Below, piece by piece: positions 1 to 6,681 of a DNA stretch of 32,206 bases (position 1 is its first letter; each line of letters starts with the position of its first letter). Origin of the DNA: Deltaproteobacteria bacterium (GTDB lineage Bacteria; Myxococcota_C; UBA6777); the NCBI GenBank assembly GCA_002731275.1, contig PCBK01000053.1, forward strand, positions 1 to 32,206, read 5' to 3'. The notes beneath the pieces were generated by a model. It was not told the origin of the DNA, did no database searches, and saw only the letters and a program-made list of their open reading frames with translations. Made by a program: the position numbers and the translations under genes.

Positions 1-13
1 AGGATGGAGAGGA

Positions 14-428
14 AGGGGGAAGGCCGGAGGCCAGGGGGATGGAGAGGTTTGTAGAAGGGGTGGTTGCAAAGTGGCCTCGCAAATGACAACCGCTGCAAGT
101 TCGCGAGCAATCGAGCGTTAGGAGGATGTCGCTTGCGACATTCGTATGATCATGAGAGATTGTGTCGTATATTCGGGTGCACTTTGCGAAGACACAAGTG
201 CAACTGCGCCTGGATCAGATAGGGGGAAGGCCGAAGGCCAGGGGGATGGAGAGGTTTGTCGAAGGGGTGGTTGCAAAGTGAATGAAGCAAATGACAACCG
301 CATATGTTTCCTGAGTAATCGAGCGTTAGGAGGATGTCGCTTGCGACATACGTATGATCATGAGGGATTGTATCGTATGTTTGGGTGCACTTTGTGAAGA
401 CACAAGTGCAACTACCCCTGGATCAAAG
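14..428. repeat. Diverged tandem duplication, two copies of about 207 bp
   Basis: Copy 1 (about 14-220) and copy 2 (about 221-428) align along their whole length with a period of 207-208 bp and scattered substitutions. Each begins with a G-rich stretch (AGGGGGAAGGCC) and ends with CTGGATCA. Each carries the inverted repeat ATGTCGC-TT-GCGACAT (126-141 and 334-349), followed by a TATGATCATGA block with a GATC palindrome. Bases 1-13 resemble an internal part of the unit, so the array may continue to the left of the window. Short plus-strand frames here look non-coding. It lies downstream of the lipoprotein gene ending at 450. Confidence 0.85.
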
Positions 429-449
429 TGTCACTCCCTCCTAAGACTT

Positions 450-2450
450 CTATTTCTTGAGGTTTGTATGGTTGATGAGGCGGAAGTCAACGTGTTGTTT
501 GAGGTTTGCCTGGCTATTTGCACCATCTTCGATCAACAACGTATACGTTTGTTTGGCCTGAAGTTCTGCGTTGATCGTCGCGAGAATGTCTCCTGGGATG
601 ATGTCTGTAGCGAACAGGTTGAGCTTCCATGCACCAGAGATGACCGCTTTAAACCCACTTGATGCTGATTGACCGAGACTCTGGACAAATTTCAATCCAC
701 GCTCCGTCTTAACATTGAGAATGCTACCAAGTGAAGATAGGTTGACGACGCGAATCAAGGCTTCATCCTCTTGTGCTGGAGGCTTGGGACTGTCTTCGAT
801 CGTTTTCAGTTGGAATCCACTCAATGTTTCAGCGATAAAGACACTGTGGGCCTTACGTGATGTCAATTGAAGCGTTGTTTTGGCGAGTGTTTCGGTCCTC
901 GCTTCGTTTGTGAGGGTGATCTCGTGTGTACCACGTGCGAGCGCTTTGATGATTGCACCTGAGGTCTTGTCAAACGTCGTCTCCACCTTTCCGTCGATGA
1001 GCAACTTCGCGTTGGTCATCGCTTCACTATGGAAGGTCATGAGCGTCGGGACAATACGACTCTTTTCGTTCATTGTCAGGATGCGCTTGAGGACACCTTT
1101 GTCGTCATCTTCAAAGAGGTACACTTGCAGATCTTTCTTGCTCTCTCCACGCCAGTCACCACGCAAAACGATGGTATACAGCTTGTTTTTTTCAAGAGTC
1201 ATTGCATCAAAGATCGCGGTGAATGCTGCTTTACCTTCTGCGACAAAGTTGAGCGTGAACGTATTTGGGTTGAGCGTCTGGTACGCTGTCATGGTGTTGT
1301 TTTTGGCGACACCAAAGCTCGCAAACAACGCATCACTTGAACGGACTTGAAAGCTCTCTGTACCCTTCACTGTCTGGAGAATACGCAGCTTTGGTTTCTC
1401 TTTGTTCGGTGTCTCAGTCTGTACATTTGTAAGTAACTCTGCGCCTGTTTTGCTGTTTACGACAAAGAGGTCGTACTTTTGGTCTTTTTTGAGATCCATC
1501 TCTTTGGTCGCGAGGAGCTGACCTGTCACGCGATTGCGCAAGGCGACTGTGTGCTGACCTGTTGCGATGTCGAGGAACCCTGTTGTGGTGTCTGCGTTGA
1601 TGTCTGCTTTGACTGTACCATCGACTTGAAGCTCGATAGGTTCTGTGATTGCGGACGCCATATGGCTGACTCGTAAAGAGGCTTTTGCGCCGATTTGAAC
1701 GCTAATATCAACTTCTGCCTTGATCGTGGCTTCCAGTCGTCCGTCACCTTCGTCTTGGAACAAGCTCGCTTTGATGTTGGCGTTATCTGTCTCCTGGAGT
1801 TGTCCATCAAGGATCAAGGTGTACGCCTTCCCTTTTTCGAGAATAGGTGTCTCGATGGTGGCTTCGACTTTGTACTGTCCGTCCTGAACGAGGGTGAGTG
1901 TTCGTTTCCCTGAGAGGATATCTTCGTATGTGGAGATGTCTTTGTACGTGAGGTTGGCGAAGAGTGTACTGTCCTTATCTTCGCTTCTGTAGACATCAAC
2001 ATCACTTTTCGCGCGTGTCGCCATCACGACCCGTAGCTTTGTGTTGTCTTTGTCGACCTCGCCTTGGATATCGTTGGCAAGTGTCGCTTGTAAACTGTTC
2101 TCTCCACGGAACACGATCCAGGAGCTCTTCTCTTGCTCCTTTACGTCGATGACTTGTGTCAGTGACGCGACGGCTTCACCGTTGGCGTATGCTTTTATCG
2201 TGTACGTACCAGGTGTCAGTTGGATGTATCCTGAGCTCTTACCGTAGGGGAGTTGTGTTCGCGTGTCTCCGTTGATTTCGATACGAAGTTGTGAGTTCTT
2301 CTCACCCATATGCATCACACGAAGGGAGGATTTGTTTGTCTGTGTGTCGATCTCTGGATTGGCACAACCTGTCATCCAAAAGAGCGAAATGAGCGCAATA
2401 AAGGGGGCAAATAAATAACGAATAGGATATGCATGCGTTTTGGGTCTCAT
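450..2450 (-). CDS. Lipoprotein with six DUF4397-like beta-sandwich repeats
   Basis: A 666-residue exported protein of unknown function. The chosen ATG at 2450 has an AAGGAG ribosome site 7-8 nt upstream and opens a signal peptide whose hydrophobic stretch ends in a lipobox (WMTGC), with the lipidated Cys at residue 29. The longer frame to 2537 lacks these signals. From about residue 43 the protein consists of roughly 100-residue units starting LRVMHM, LRVVMA, LRVSHM, LRILQT, a fifth unit near MTFHSEA and a sixth starting IRVVNL. Each contains a short 'dG' turn and an 'xxLxxGxhtl' hairpin, as in DUF4397 (PF14344), which usually occurs as one or two copies in surface or periplasmic proteins. 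It probably sits on an envelope membrane. No enzyme motif is visible. It may follow mscS on the same strand, but the 319-bp gap suggests its own promoter. Confidence 0.88.
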   Translation of the reverse strand: MRPKTHAYPIRYLFAPFIALISLFWMTGCANPEIDTQTNKSSLRVMHMGEKNSQLRIEINGDTRTQLPYGKSSGYIQLTPGTYTIKAYANGEAVASLTQVIDVKEQEKSSWIVFRGENSLQATLANDIQGEVDKDNTKLRVVMATRAKSDVDVYRSEDKDSTLFANLTYKDISTYEDILSGKRTLTLVQDGQYKVEATIETPILEKGKAYTLILDGQLQETDNANIKASLFQDEGDGRLEATIKAEVDISVQIGAKASLRVSHMASAITEPIELQVDGTVKADINADTTTGFLDIATGQHTVALRNRVTGQLLATKEMDLKKDQKYDLFVVNSKTGAELLTNVQTETPNKEKPKLRILQTVKGTESFQVRSSDALFASFGVAKNNTMTAYQTLNPNTFTLNFVAEGKAAFTAIFDAMTLEKNKLYTIVLRGDWRGESKKDLQVYLFEDDDKGVLKRILTMNEKSRIVPTLMTFHSEAMTNAKLLIDGKVETTFDKTSGAIIKALARGTHEITLTNEARTETLAKTTLQLTSRKAHSVFIAETLSGFQLKTIEDSPKPPAQEDEALIRVVNLSSLGSILNVKTERGLKFVQSLGQSASSGFKAVISGAWKLNLFATDIIPGDILATINAELQAKQTYTLLIEDGANSQANLKQHVDFRLINHTNLKK

Positions 2451-2657
2451 CAATATACTCCTTTTCACAACCAGGTTCCGATGTTTCGAAGATGACAGGA
2501 GGCATGTGGGGCTGTCATGTGTTTCTTTTTCCTGCACTCTTTTTTCTTGGAGCAGTTTTGTATGTCGCTACATCGAATCGTGATTTTCTATATACAATGC
2601 CTCATTTTGTGTTTTTTCTTGAAGTCGCCTTGTGTCATCCAACGACCTTCACTTGGC

Positions 2658-2773
2658 CTAAGTGGTCCTCTCGCGAAAAGGACATACAACATCGAGGTCG
2701 GACACAAGGCCCGACCCTACGGGGGAAATGCAATATCATGCTCATGCGCTTACTTCGTGAGAGGACCACTTAG
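2658..2773. mobile_element. MITE-like element with 20-bp terminal inverted repeats
   Basis: The left end 2658-2677 (CTAAGTGGTCCTCTCGCGAA) and the right end 2754-2773 are inverted copies with one mismatch, 76 bp apart, and encode nothing. Both ends carry TA just inside the tip (2659-2660 and 2771-2772), which would fit a TA target duplication as in IS630/Tc1-type elements, leaving a core of about 110 bp. Inside is a second palindrome, GGTCGG-N9-CCGACC (2696-2716), of the REP type. The right end supplies the stop codon of the mscS-like gene. It could instead be a long transcription-stopping hairpin, but no T-run follows it. Confidence 0.6.
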
Positions 2774-3717
2774 ATGGTGTCGTGCTCTGCGGTACTTCTC
2801 CGTGAGGTTTGTGACGTCCCATTTGTAGGCTGTGTGTGTCTTTCAATGGGGAGCGGTTCACTCCATGTCAGCGTTCTGTGTGGGAAGGGGATTTCAATTC
2901 CAGCTTCATCAAATGCGGCCTTGATCGCTGTGATGACCTCATCGCGACTCGTGCGGATCTCTTTTGGTGTGGCGCGTGTCCACCAAAGCACCTTGATGTT
3001 GACGCTGCTACTGTCGAGGGCTTCGACTGCGATCTCTACGTCTCGATATGTGTTCACTGAAGAGAGTTGTCCCATCGTCTCGCGGATGAGCTCTTTTGCA
3101 TGTGTCACGTCTTCGTTGTATGCGATCCCTACGACGGCTGATGTCCTTCGTACATCGAGACTTGTGACGACATTTACGGCCTGGGTAAAGAGTTGGGCGT
3201 TGGGAACGATCACGAGCTGTCCATCGACCTGACGGATGAGCGTATTTCGGATCGTAATTTTGTCGATTTTACCGAATACATCACCACATCGAATGAAGTC
3301 TCCCTGTTCAAATGGGAAGCCCCACAAGATGATGATACCCGCGAAGAAGTTTTCGAAGATGTTTTTGAAAGCAAAACCCACAGCGACAGATGAAAGACCG
3401 AGCGCAGCAACCATCTTCCCTGGCGTGAGTGTCGGGAAGACGACGATCGCGGCGGTCAACAATCCGGCAAACCAAATGAAGATGGAGACAAATTGTCCAA
3501 TCAGGTTACGCAAGGAGCGCCTCATTTTGGAGCGACTCAAGAGCCATCTCGCCAGATGACGCGCGCTCAGAGCCAATCCCCACGTCACCGCAATCACAAT
3601 CGCGGCGATCGCTATCTGTGGTAAAGCCTTTAGGAATCCCTTGTAGAGTCCCAATACTTTGTTCCAAACGATTTTTTGTTCGGCGACTTGTGCCGCGGTG
3701 TACAACAACGAGTACAT
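2770..3717 (-). CDS. MscS-family mechanosensitive ion channel
   Basis: A 315-residue inner-membrane channel expected to open under membrane tension and release osmolytes during hypo-osmotic shock. Hydrophobic segments lie at about residues 35-55 and 72-95. A Gly/Ala-rich pore-lining helix at about 103-132 (AALGLSSVAVGFAFKNI) is followed by the MscS beta-domain signature (GDFIRCGDVFGKIDKI, then IVPNAQL). Length and order match the minimal MscS class (E. coli MscS has 286 residues). The ATG at 3717 has AAGGAG about 7 nt upstream. The C-terminal tail after about residue 290 is polar and unlike the core. Its stop codon (2770-2772) lies in the right inverted repeat of the small element at 2658-2773, so the present C-terminus may have been set by that insertion. 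Dps lies upstream on the same strand, 57 bp away. Confidence 0.95.
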   Translation of the reverse strand: MYSLLYTAAQVAEQKIVWNKVLGLYKGFLKALPQIAIAAIVIAVTWGLALSARHLARWLLSRSKMRRSLRNLIGQFVSIFIWFAGLLTAAIVVFPTLTPGKMVAALGLSSVAVGFAFKNIFENFFAGIIILWGFPFEQGDFIRCGDVFGKIDKITIRNTLIRQVDGQLVIVPNAQLFTQAVNVVTSLDVRRTSAVVGIAYNEDVTHAKELIRETMGQLSSVNTYRDVEIAVEALDSSSVNIKVLWWTRATPKEIRTSRDEVITAIKAAFDEAGIEIPFPHRTLTWSEPLPIERHTQPTNGTSQTSRRSTAEHDTI

Positions 3718-3774
3718 ACTATATGCTCCTTCTTTTGGTCATCAATCACTGTCGGTTGTGGGGAAATATTGTGA

Positions 3775-4365
3775 TTATAGTTTGACGGAGCTGCCACCGA
3801 GCAGGCTGGAGAACATCCAGAGATACTTCTCATGATGTTGCAAAAAGGCAGTCAACAGGTCGGCTGTTCCTGGGTCTTTCGCTTCTTCTGCGGCTTCGAT
3901 TCCATCTTTGAAGCGGCTCACCACGAAGTCGATGTCCCGTGTCAGGTGTTCGATCATCTCTTTGGCTGTCTGTGCTTCTTCATCAAAGCTCAAAATGGAG
4001 AGCGAGTCATACGTCTTAAAGTTCGCTGGCGCGAAAAACTTCTTCATTCTGATTCGTTCGGCCAATTCGTCAATGTCTCCATCAAGAACTGTGTAGTACT
4101 CCTCAGTCATCTTGTGGATGGAGTCAAACAGTGGACCTTCAACATTCCAGTGGATCTCCTGGACTTTGAGTCGTAAGAGGTAATTGTCTGCGAGGATTCC
4201 CGCGAGCACACGGCTGATTTGCTTGTCTAGCTCGCTCGCGCCTTCTGGCAGTGATTGGGGAGGGATGACTGAACGTGTATCACCTACGTGCTCAACGCGC
4301 TTTTGTGCATGGTTTTTGTTGCGTGTGTTTGTGTTCGTTCGTTCGTTCGTTTGGTAAATAGCCAT
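3775..4365 (-). CDS. dps: Dps-family ferritin-like DNA-protection protein
   Basis: A 196-residue member of the Dps family, which forms a hollow 12-mer that oxidises Fe(II) with peroxide, stores the iron and can coat DNA in stress. The intersubunit ferroxidase ligands have the family spacing: H72 (in IHWNVEGP), H84, E88, D99 and E103 (in DIDELAERI). E88 replaces the more common Asp. The N-terminal tail of about 45 residues is long and rich in Asn, Thr, Arg and Lys, a composition used by other Dps proteins for DNA binding. Its first codons contain four tandem GTTC tetranucleotides (4333-4348). The ATG at 4365 has AAGGAG 8 nt upstream. A partly palindromic site at 4419-4436 may be an operator. 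It could be co-transcribed with the mscS-like gene, suggesting a shared stress role. Confidence 0.95.
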   Translation of the reverse strand: MAIYQTNERTNTNTRNKNHAQKRVEHVGDTRSVIPPQSLPEGASELDKQISRVLAGILADNYLLRLKVQEIHWNVEGPLFDSIHKMTEEYYTVLDGDIDELAERIRMKKFFAPANFKTYDSLSILSFDEEAQTAKEMIEHLTRDIDFVVSRFKDGIEAAEEAKDPGTADLLTAFLQHHEKYLWMFSSLLGGSSVKL

Positions 4366-4418
4366 CAGGCAGCTCCTTCTATGTTCGTGTGGTCTTTTGT
4401 TTCATGTCACGACCCCTA

Positions 4419-4436
4419 CATAGAGCATGAACTATG
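4419..4436. promoter_or_regulatory. Imperfect palindrome upstream of dps (candidate operator)
   Basis: CATAGAGCATGAACTATG has 14 of 18 positions in dyad symmetry and lies 54-71 nt upstream of the dps start. The ATAG/CTAT half-sites recall OxyR sites, but the spacing is 8 rather than the OxyR 7, so the regulator is not identified. Confidence 0.3.
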
Positions 4437-4661
4437 CCATTGGATGTTTTCGTTATTTGTTTCAGTTGCTTATGTGTGGATTTGTGCCTTAGAGGGAATG
4501 ATGCTGTGGGTGTTTTGTTTCCCTTTTTGAGCTGAGGTGTGTTGTGTGTGTTCCCGTTTTTGTTCTTTTGGGCTGCGGAATGTTTGTTTTTGGGAGTTTT
4601 TGTTTTCTTGAGATGTGTTTTTCCCGTTTTTTACAACAAGTCATCTCATTTTCCCTGCTGG

Positions 4662-4687
4662 TGACACGCTTGGGGCTTGGCGTGACA
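4662..4687. promoter_or_regulatory. Inverted repeat, candidate enhancer-binding-protein site
   Basis: TGACACGC-N10-GCGTGACA has 7 of 8 paired positions. Its centre is about 119 bp upstream of the start predicted from the sigma-54 promoter at 4768, within the usual range for NtrC-type activators. An AT-rich stretch (4711-4740) lies between the two and could help DNA bending. No clear IHF consensus was found. Confidence 0.45.
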
Positions 4688-4767
4688 GGTGCGATGTGCG
4701 AAGAGGGGCCTATTATATAATGATAATGCCATTGAAAAAACTCTTTTGATACAGGGTTCTCTTAAGC

Positions 4768-4783
4768 TGGCATGTGTCTTGCT
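4768..4783 (+). promoter_or_regulatory. Sigma-54 (RpoN) promoter
   Basis: TGGCATG-TGTC-TTGCT matches the -24/-12 consensus (TGGCACG-N4-TTGCW) with a single change. The invariant GG (4769-4770) and GC (4781-4782) have the obligatory 10-nt spacing, and the preceding base is the preferred pyrimidine. It predicts a start near 4794 and a leader of about 99 nt for the gene at 4893. A full match of this quality is expected by chance well under once in a window this size (rough estimate from base frequencies). Confidence 0.75.
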
Positions 4784-4817
4784 CATATATCGGGGCGACT
4801 GATGCAGAACATAACAT

Positions 4818-4884
4818 GACCTTCACGGAAGAAGGTCAAAACAACCTCTTCACGGATTGAAGAGGGATACACACACAAAAGGAG
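4818..4884 (+). promoter_or_regulatory. 5' leader with two GGA-loop hairpins, CsrA/RsmE-like target
   Basis: Hairpin 1 is GACCTTC-ACGGAA-GAAGGTC (4818-4837). Hairpin 2 is CCTCTTCA-CGGAT-TGAAGAGG (4845-4865). Both stems are perfect and both present CTTCACGGA with the GGA in the loop. UCACGGAAGA in hairpin 1 fits the published CsrA/RsmE consensus (A/U)CANGGANG(U/A) completely, and hairpin 2 misses one position. A third GGA is the Shine-Dalgarno itself (AAGGAG, 4879-4884). The three GGA motifs start at 4827, 4854 and 4881, exactly 27 nt apart. This suggests translational control by a CsrA-type dimer, but binding is inferred. Confidence 0.6.
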
Positions 4885-4892
4885 AACAAGAT

Positions 4893-5165
4893 ATGGAAAA
4901 GCGTATGTTTGATAAAACAAGACGTCAGATTGAGATGGAACGTGATTATTTGAAACTTCGTATGCACTTGATGAAGCAGGACGCCAAAGACGAGTGGGAG
5001 AAGCTCGAAGGCAAGTGGGGTGAGTTGGAAGACTCCATGCGTTTGATGAAGTACGATGCCGAGAAGACCGGCGAAAAAGTCACAGAGTCCCTTGGTGAAG
5101 CGGCTGAAGAGTTGAAGAAGGGATACGAGAAGTTCCGTGAACGATTGACCAAGCCGCTCAAATAA
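4893..5165 (+). CDS. Small highly charged coiled-coil protein
   Basis: A 90-residue soluble protein with no signal peptide. It is almost entirely predicted helix, with dense Lys/Glu/Asp and heptad-spaced Leu, Met and Trp (for example YLKLRMHLMKQDAKDEWEKL), and an internal near-repeat of the type 'LrMhLMKqDAkdEWEKL / MRLMKYDAEKTGEKV'. This indicates an amphipathic helical hairpin or oligomeric coiled coil. I do not recognise a family. The ATG at 4893 has AAGGAG 8 nt upstream and was chosen over a TTG at 4857, which lies inside a leader hairpin. It sits alone behind a sigma-54 promoter and a GGA-hairpin leader, so expression is probably conditional (stress, envelope or developmental signal). 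Its last 8 nt overlap the 3' end of the convergent LRR gene. Confidence 0.85.
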   Translation: MEKRMFDKTRRQIEMERDYLKLRMHLMKQDAKDEWEKLEGKWGELEDSMRLMKYDAEKTGEKVTESLGEAAEELKKGYEKFRERLTKPLK

Positions 5166-6681
5166 TCGACTTCTCTGTCAGAGGGGAGCGTGTCTGCGCG
5201 AGAAGCTCGATGAGCGCGTGTTGATGCCTTTCAACAGGGAGTCCGCGACGACGGGCTTCCTGTTGTAGCGTATCCATACGAAGATTCCACAGATGTTTTT
5301 TACGTAACTCCGGCGCGAGATGGGGAGATGTGCCGAGTATGCGATGACCTTCCTGACTGATTTCATTTTGCATAACATTGAACTGTTGAAGTTGCGAGAG
5401 GTTCGCTGCATGAGCGAGCTGCCAAGCACCTTCGTCACTGAGTCCACACTGATCGAGTGAGAGGGTCCGAAGTGAACGCGCTTGTGGTGCGTTTACGAGT
5501 TGGAATACCCCTTCATCTCCGAGTGGACATCCTGTGAGGTATAACCGCTGTAATTGTTTGATGTGGGGTGAGTGGAGGAGTGTACCAAGCGCCTCTGCGT
5601 CGATCTGACAACCTGCCAAAGAGAGCGAGCGCAATTGTGACATGTGGGGAGATTGTGCGAGCGCTTTTAGCCCATCTGGCCCAATATGACATCCACTTAC
5701 ATCGAGATGTTGGAGTCGCTTCATCGTAGGCGAAAAGGCGAGCACCTCCAGCGCACCATCCCAAATTCCAGGGTTCAATCCGAGGTCGAGCTGTGTGAGC
5801 TGCGTCATATTGCGAGCGTGTGCGAGCGCTTCGACCCCATCGAGACCAATGCGATTGCATTTGATATGTAGTGTGTTGATCTGTGTAAGGTGAGGCGAAC
5901 GTGTCAGGGCGATCAGGCCGTGGTCTTTGATATTGTTAAAGGCGAGCTGGAGTGTGCGCAAAGAGCCCATATGTTCTGCTTGCGAGATGGCTTCCATTCC
6001 GTGAGAACGGATGTGACATCCATCGAGCTGAAGCCGTGTGAGACGGTTCAGGTAGGGAGATGTCGCGAGCTGATGGGCACCCTCAGGACCCATTCGGTTG
6101 TCCTCTACGTTCAACTCTTCAAGTGATGAAAAGGCTGGGTTTTGTGCAATACTCGCGAGCCCCTCTGCGCTGAGCTTGCAGTGTCGAAGGGAGAGCTGTG
6201 TGAGCGCGTGGAGGGTTGTGTCTGTGAAGAGCACATCAAGTCCTCTGTCGCCAAGTGGATTGTTGTTCAGATTGAGTTGTTTGAGTGATGAGAGGTGGGG
6301 GGAGTGTGTGAAGAATTGAAGATGGGAAGGGTCAAGTCCAGAGGCTTCGAGGTTGAGTCGTATGAGTGATGAGAGGTGGGGGGACTGTGCGACATGTCGG
6401 GCCTGCTGCCCATCCAGACTCTTGTAACTCGCTTGCAGGTGTCTGACGAGTCGCAGCGTGGGGGGCGGCTGCTTGGGGTGTCGCCCCGGCCAGACGTGAC
6501 GAATGGAGGCGAGCCGGTCGTGGTCCTCCCACGAGTCCAGATGTGCGAGTATGTAAGGCAAGACATGTTCGTGATGTTGCCATCGTCGCAAGAGCGGGAA
6601 GAGTTGACCAAAATGTGCCTTTGAAGGGACACTGAGCAATCTACGTAATTGTGCAAAAAGTTCCAGATCTTCGTTGTTCAT
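5158..6681 (-). CDS. Leucine-rich-repeat protein B (ribonuclease-inhibitor type)
   Basis: A 507-residue protein without a signal peptide. An N-terminal helical region (about 1-90) is followed by roughly 13-14 LRRs of 24-28 residues (pattern LxxLxLxxNxIgdeGxxaLaxSPH), which form a curved protein-binding scaffold. The tail (LRMDTLQQEARRRGLPVER, then ALIELLAQ) resembles the SAP helix-turn-helix fold ('L..E...RGLP...K..LI..L'), which in other proteins binds nucleic acid. The start ATG overlaps the stop of the upstream paralog by 4 nt (ATGA), and no good ribosome site precedes it, so translation is probably coupled. It is about the same length as that paralog, with homologous N- and C-terminal regions, indicating gene duplication. 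The partner is unknown. Confidence 0.88.
   Translation of the reverse strand: MNNEDLELFAQLRRLLSVPSKAHFGQLFPLLRRWQHHEHVLPYILAHLDSWEDHDRLASIRHVWPGRHPKQPPPTLRLVRHLQASYKSLDGQQARHVAQSPHLSSLIRLNLEASGLDPSHLQFFTHSPHLSSLKQLNLNNNPLGDRGLDVLFTDTTLHALTQLSLRHCKLSAEGLASIAQNPAFSSLEELNVEDNRMGPEGAHQLATSPYLNRLTRLQLDGCHIRSHGMEAISQAEHMGSLRTLQLAFNNIKDHGLIALTRSPHLTQINTLHIKCNRIGLDGVEALAHARNMTQLTQLDLGLNPGIWDGALEVLAFSPTMKRLQHLDVSGCHIGPDGLKALAQSPHMSQLRSLSLAGCQIDAEALGTLLHSPHIKQLQRLYLTGCPLGDEGVFQLVNAPQARSLRTLSLDQCGLSDEGAWQLAHAANLSQLQQFNVMQNEISQEGHRILGTSPHLAPELRKKHLWNLRMDTLQQEARRRGLPVERHQHALIELLAQTRSPLTEKSII

Noticed and set aside
146-662. Plus-strand frames in the left duplication
   Set aside because: They are repeated only because the DNA is duplicated. 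They carry no ribosome sites, and the second runs into the opposing lipoprotein gene.
4711-4750. TATAAT-like sequences as a sigma-70 promoter for the coiled-coil gene
   Set aside because: TATAAT at 4716-4721 has no -35 at a usable distance, and TTGAAA at 4732 has no -10. The sigma-54 site downstream is much better.
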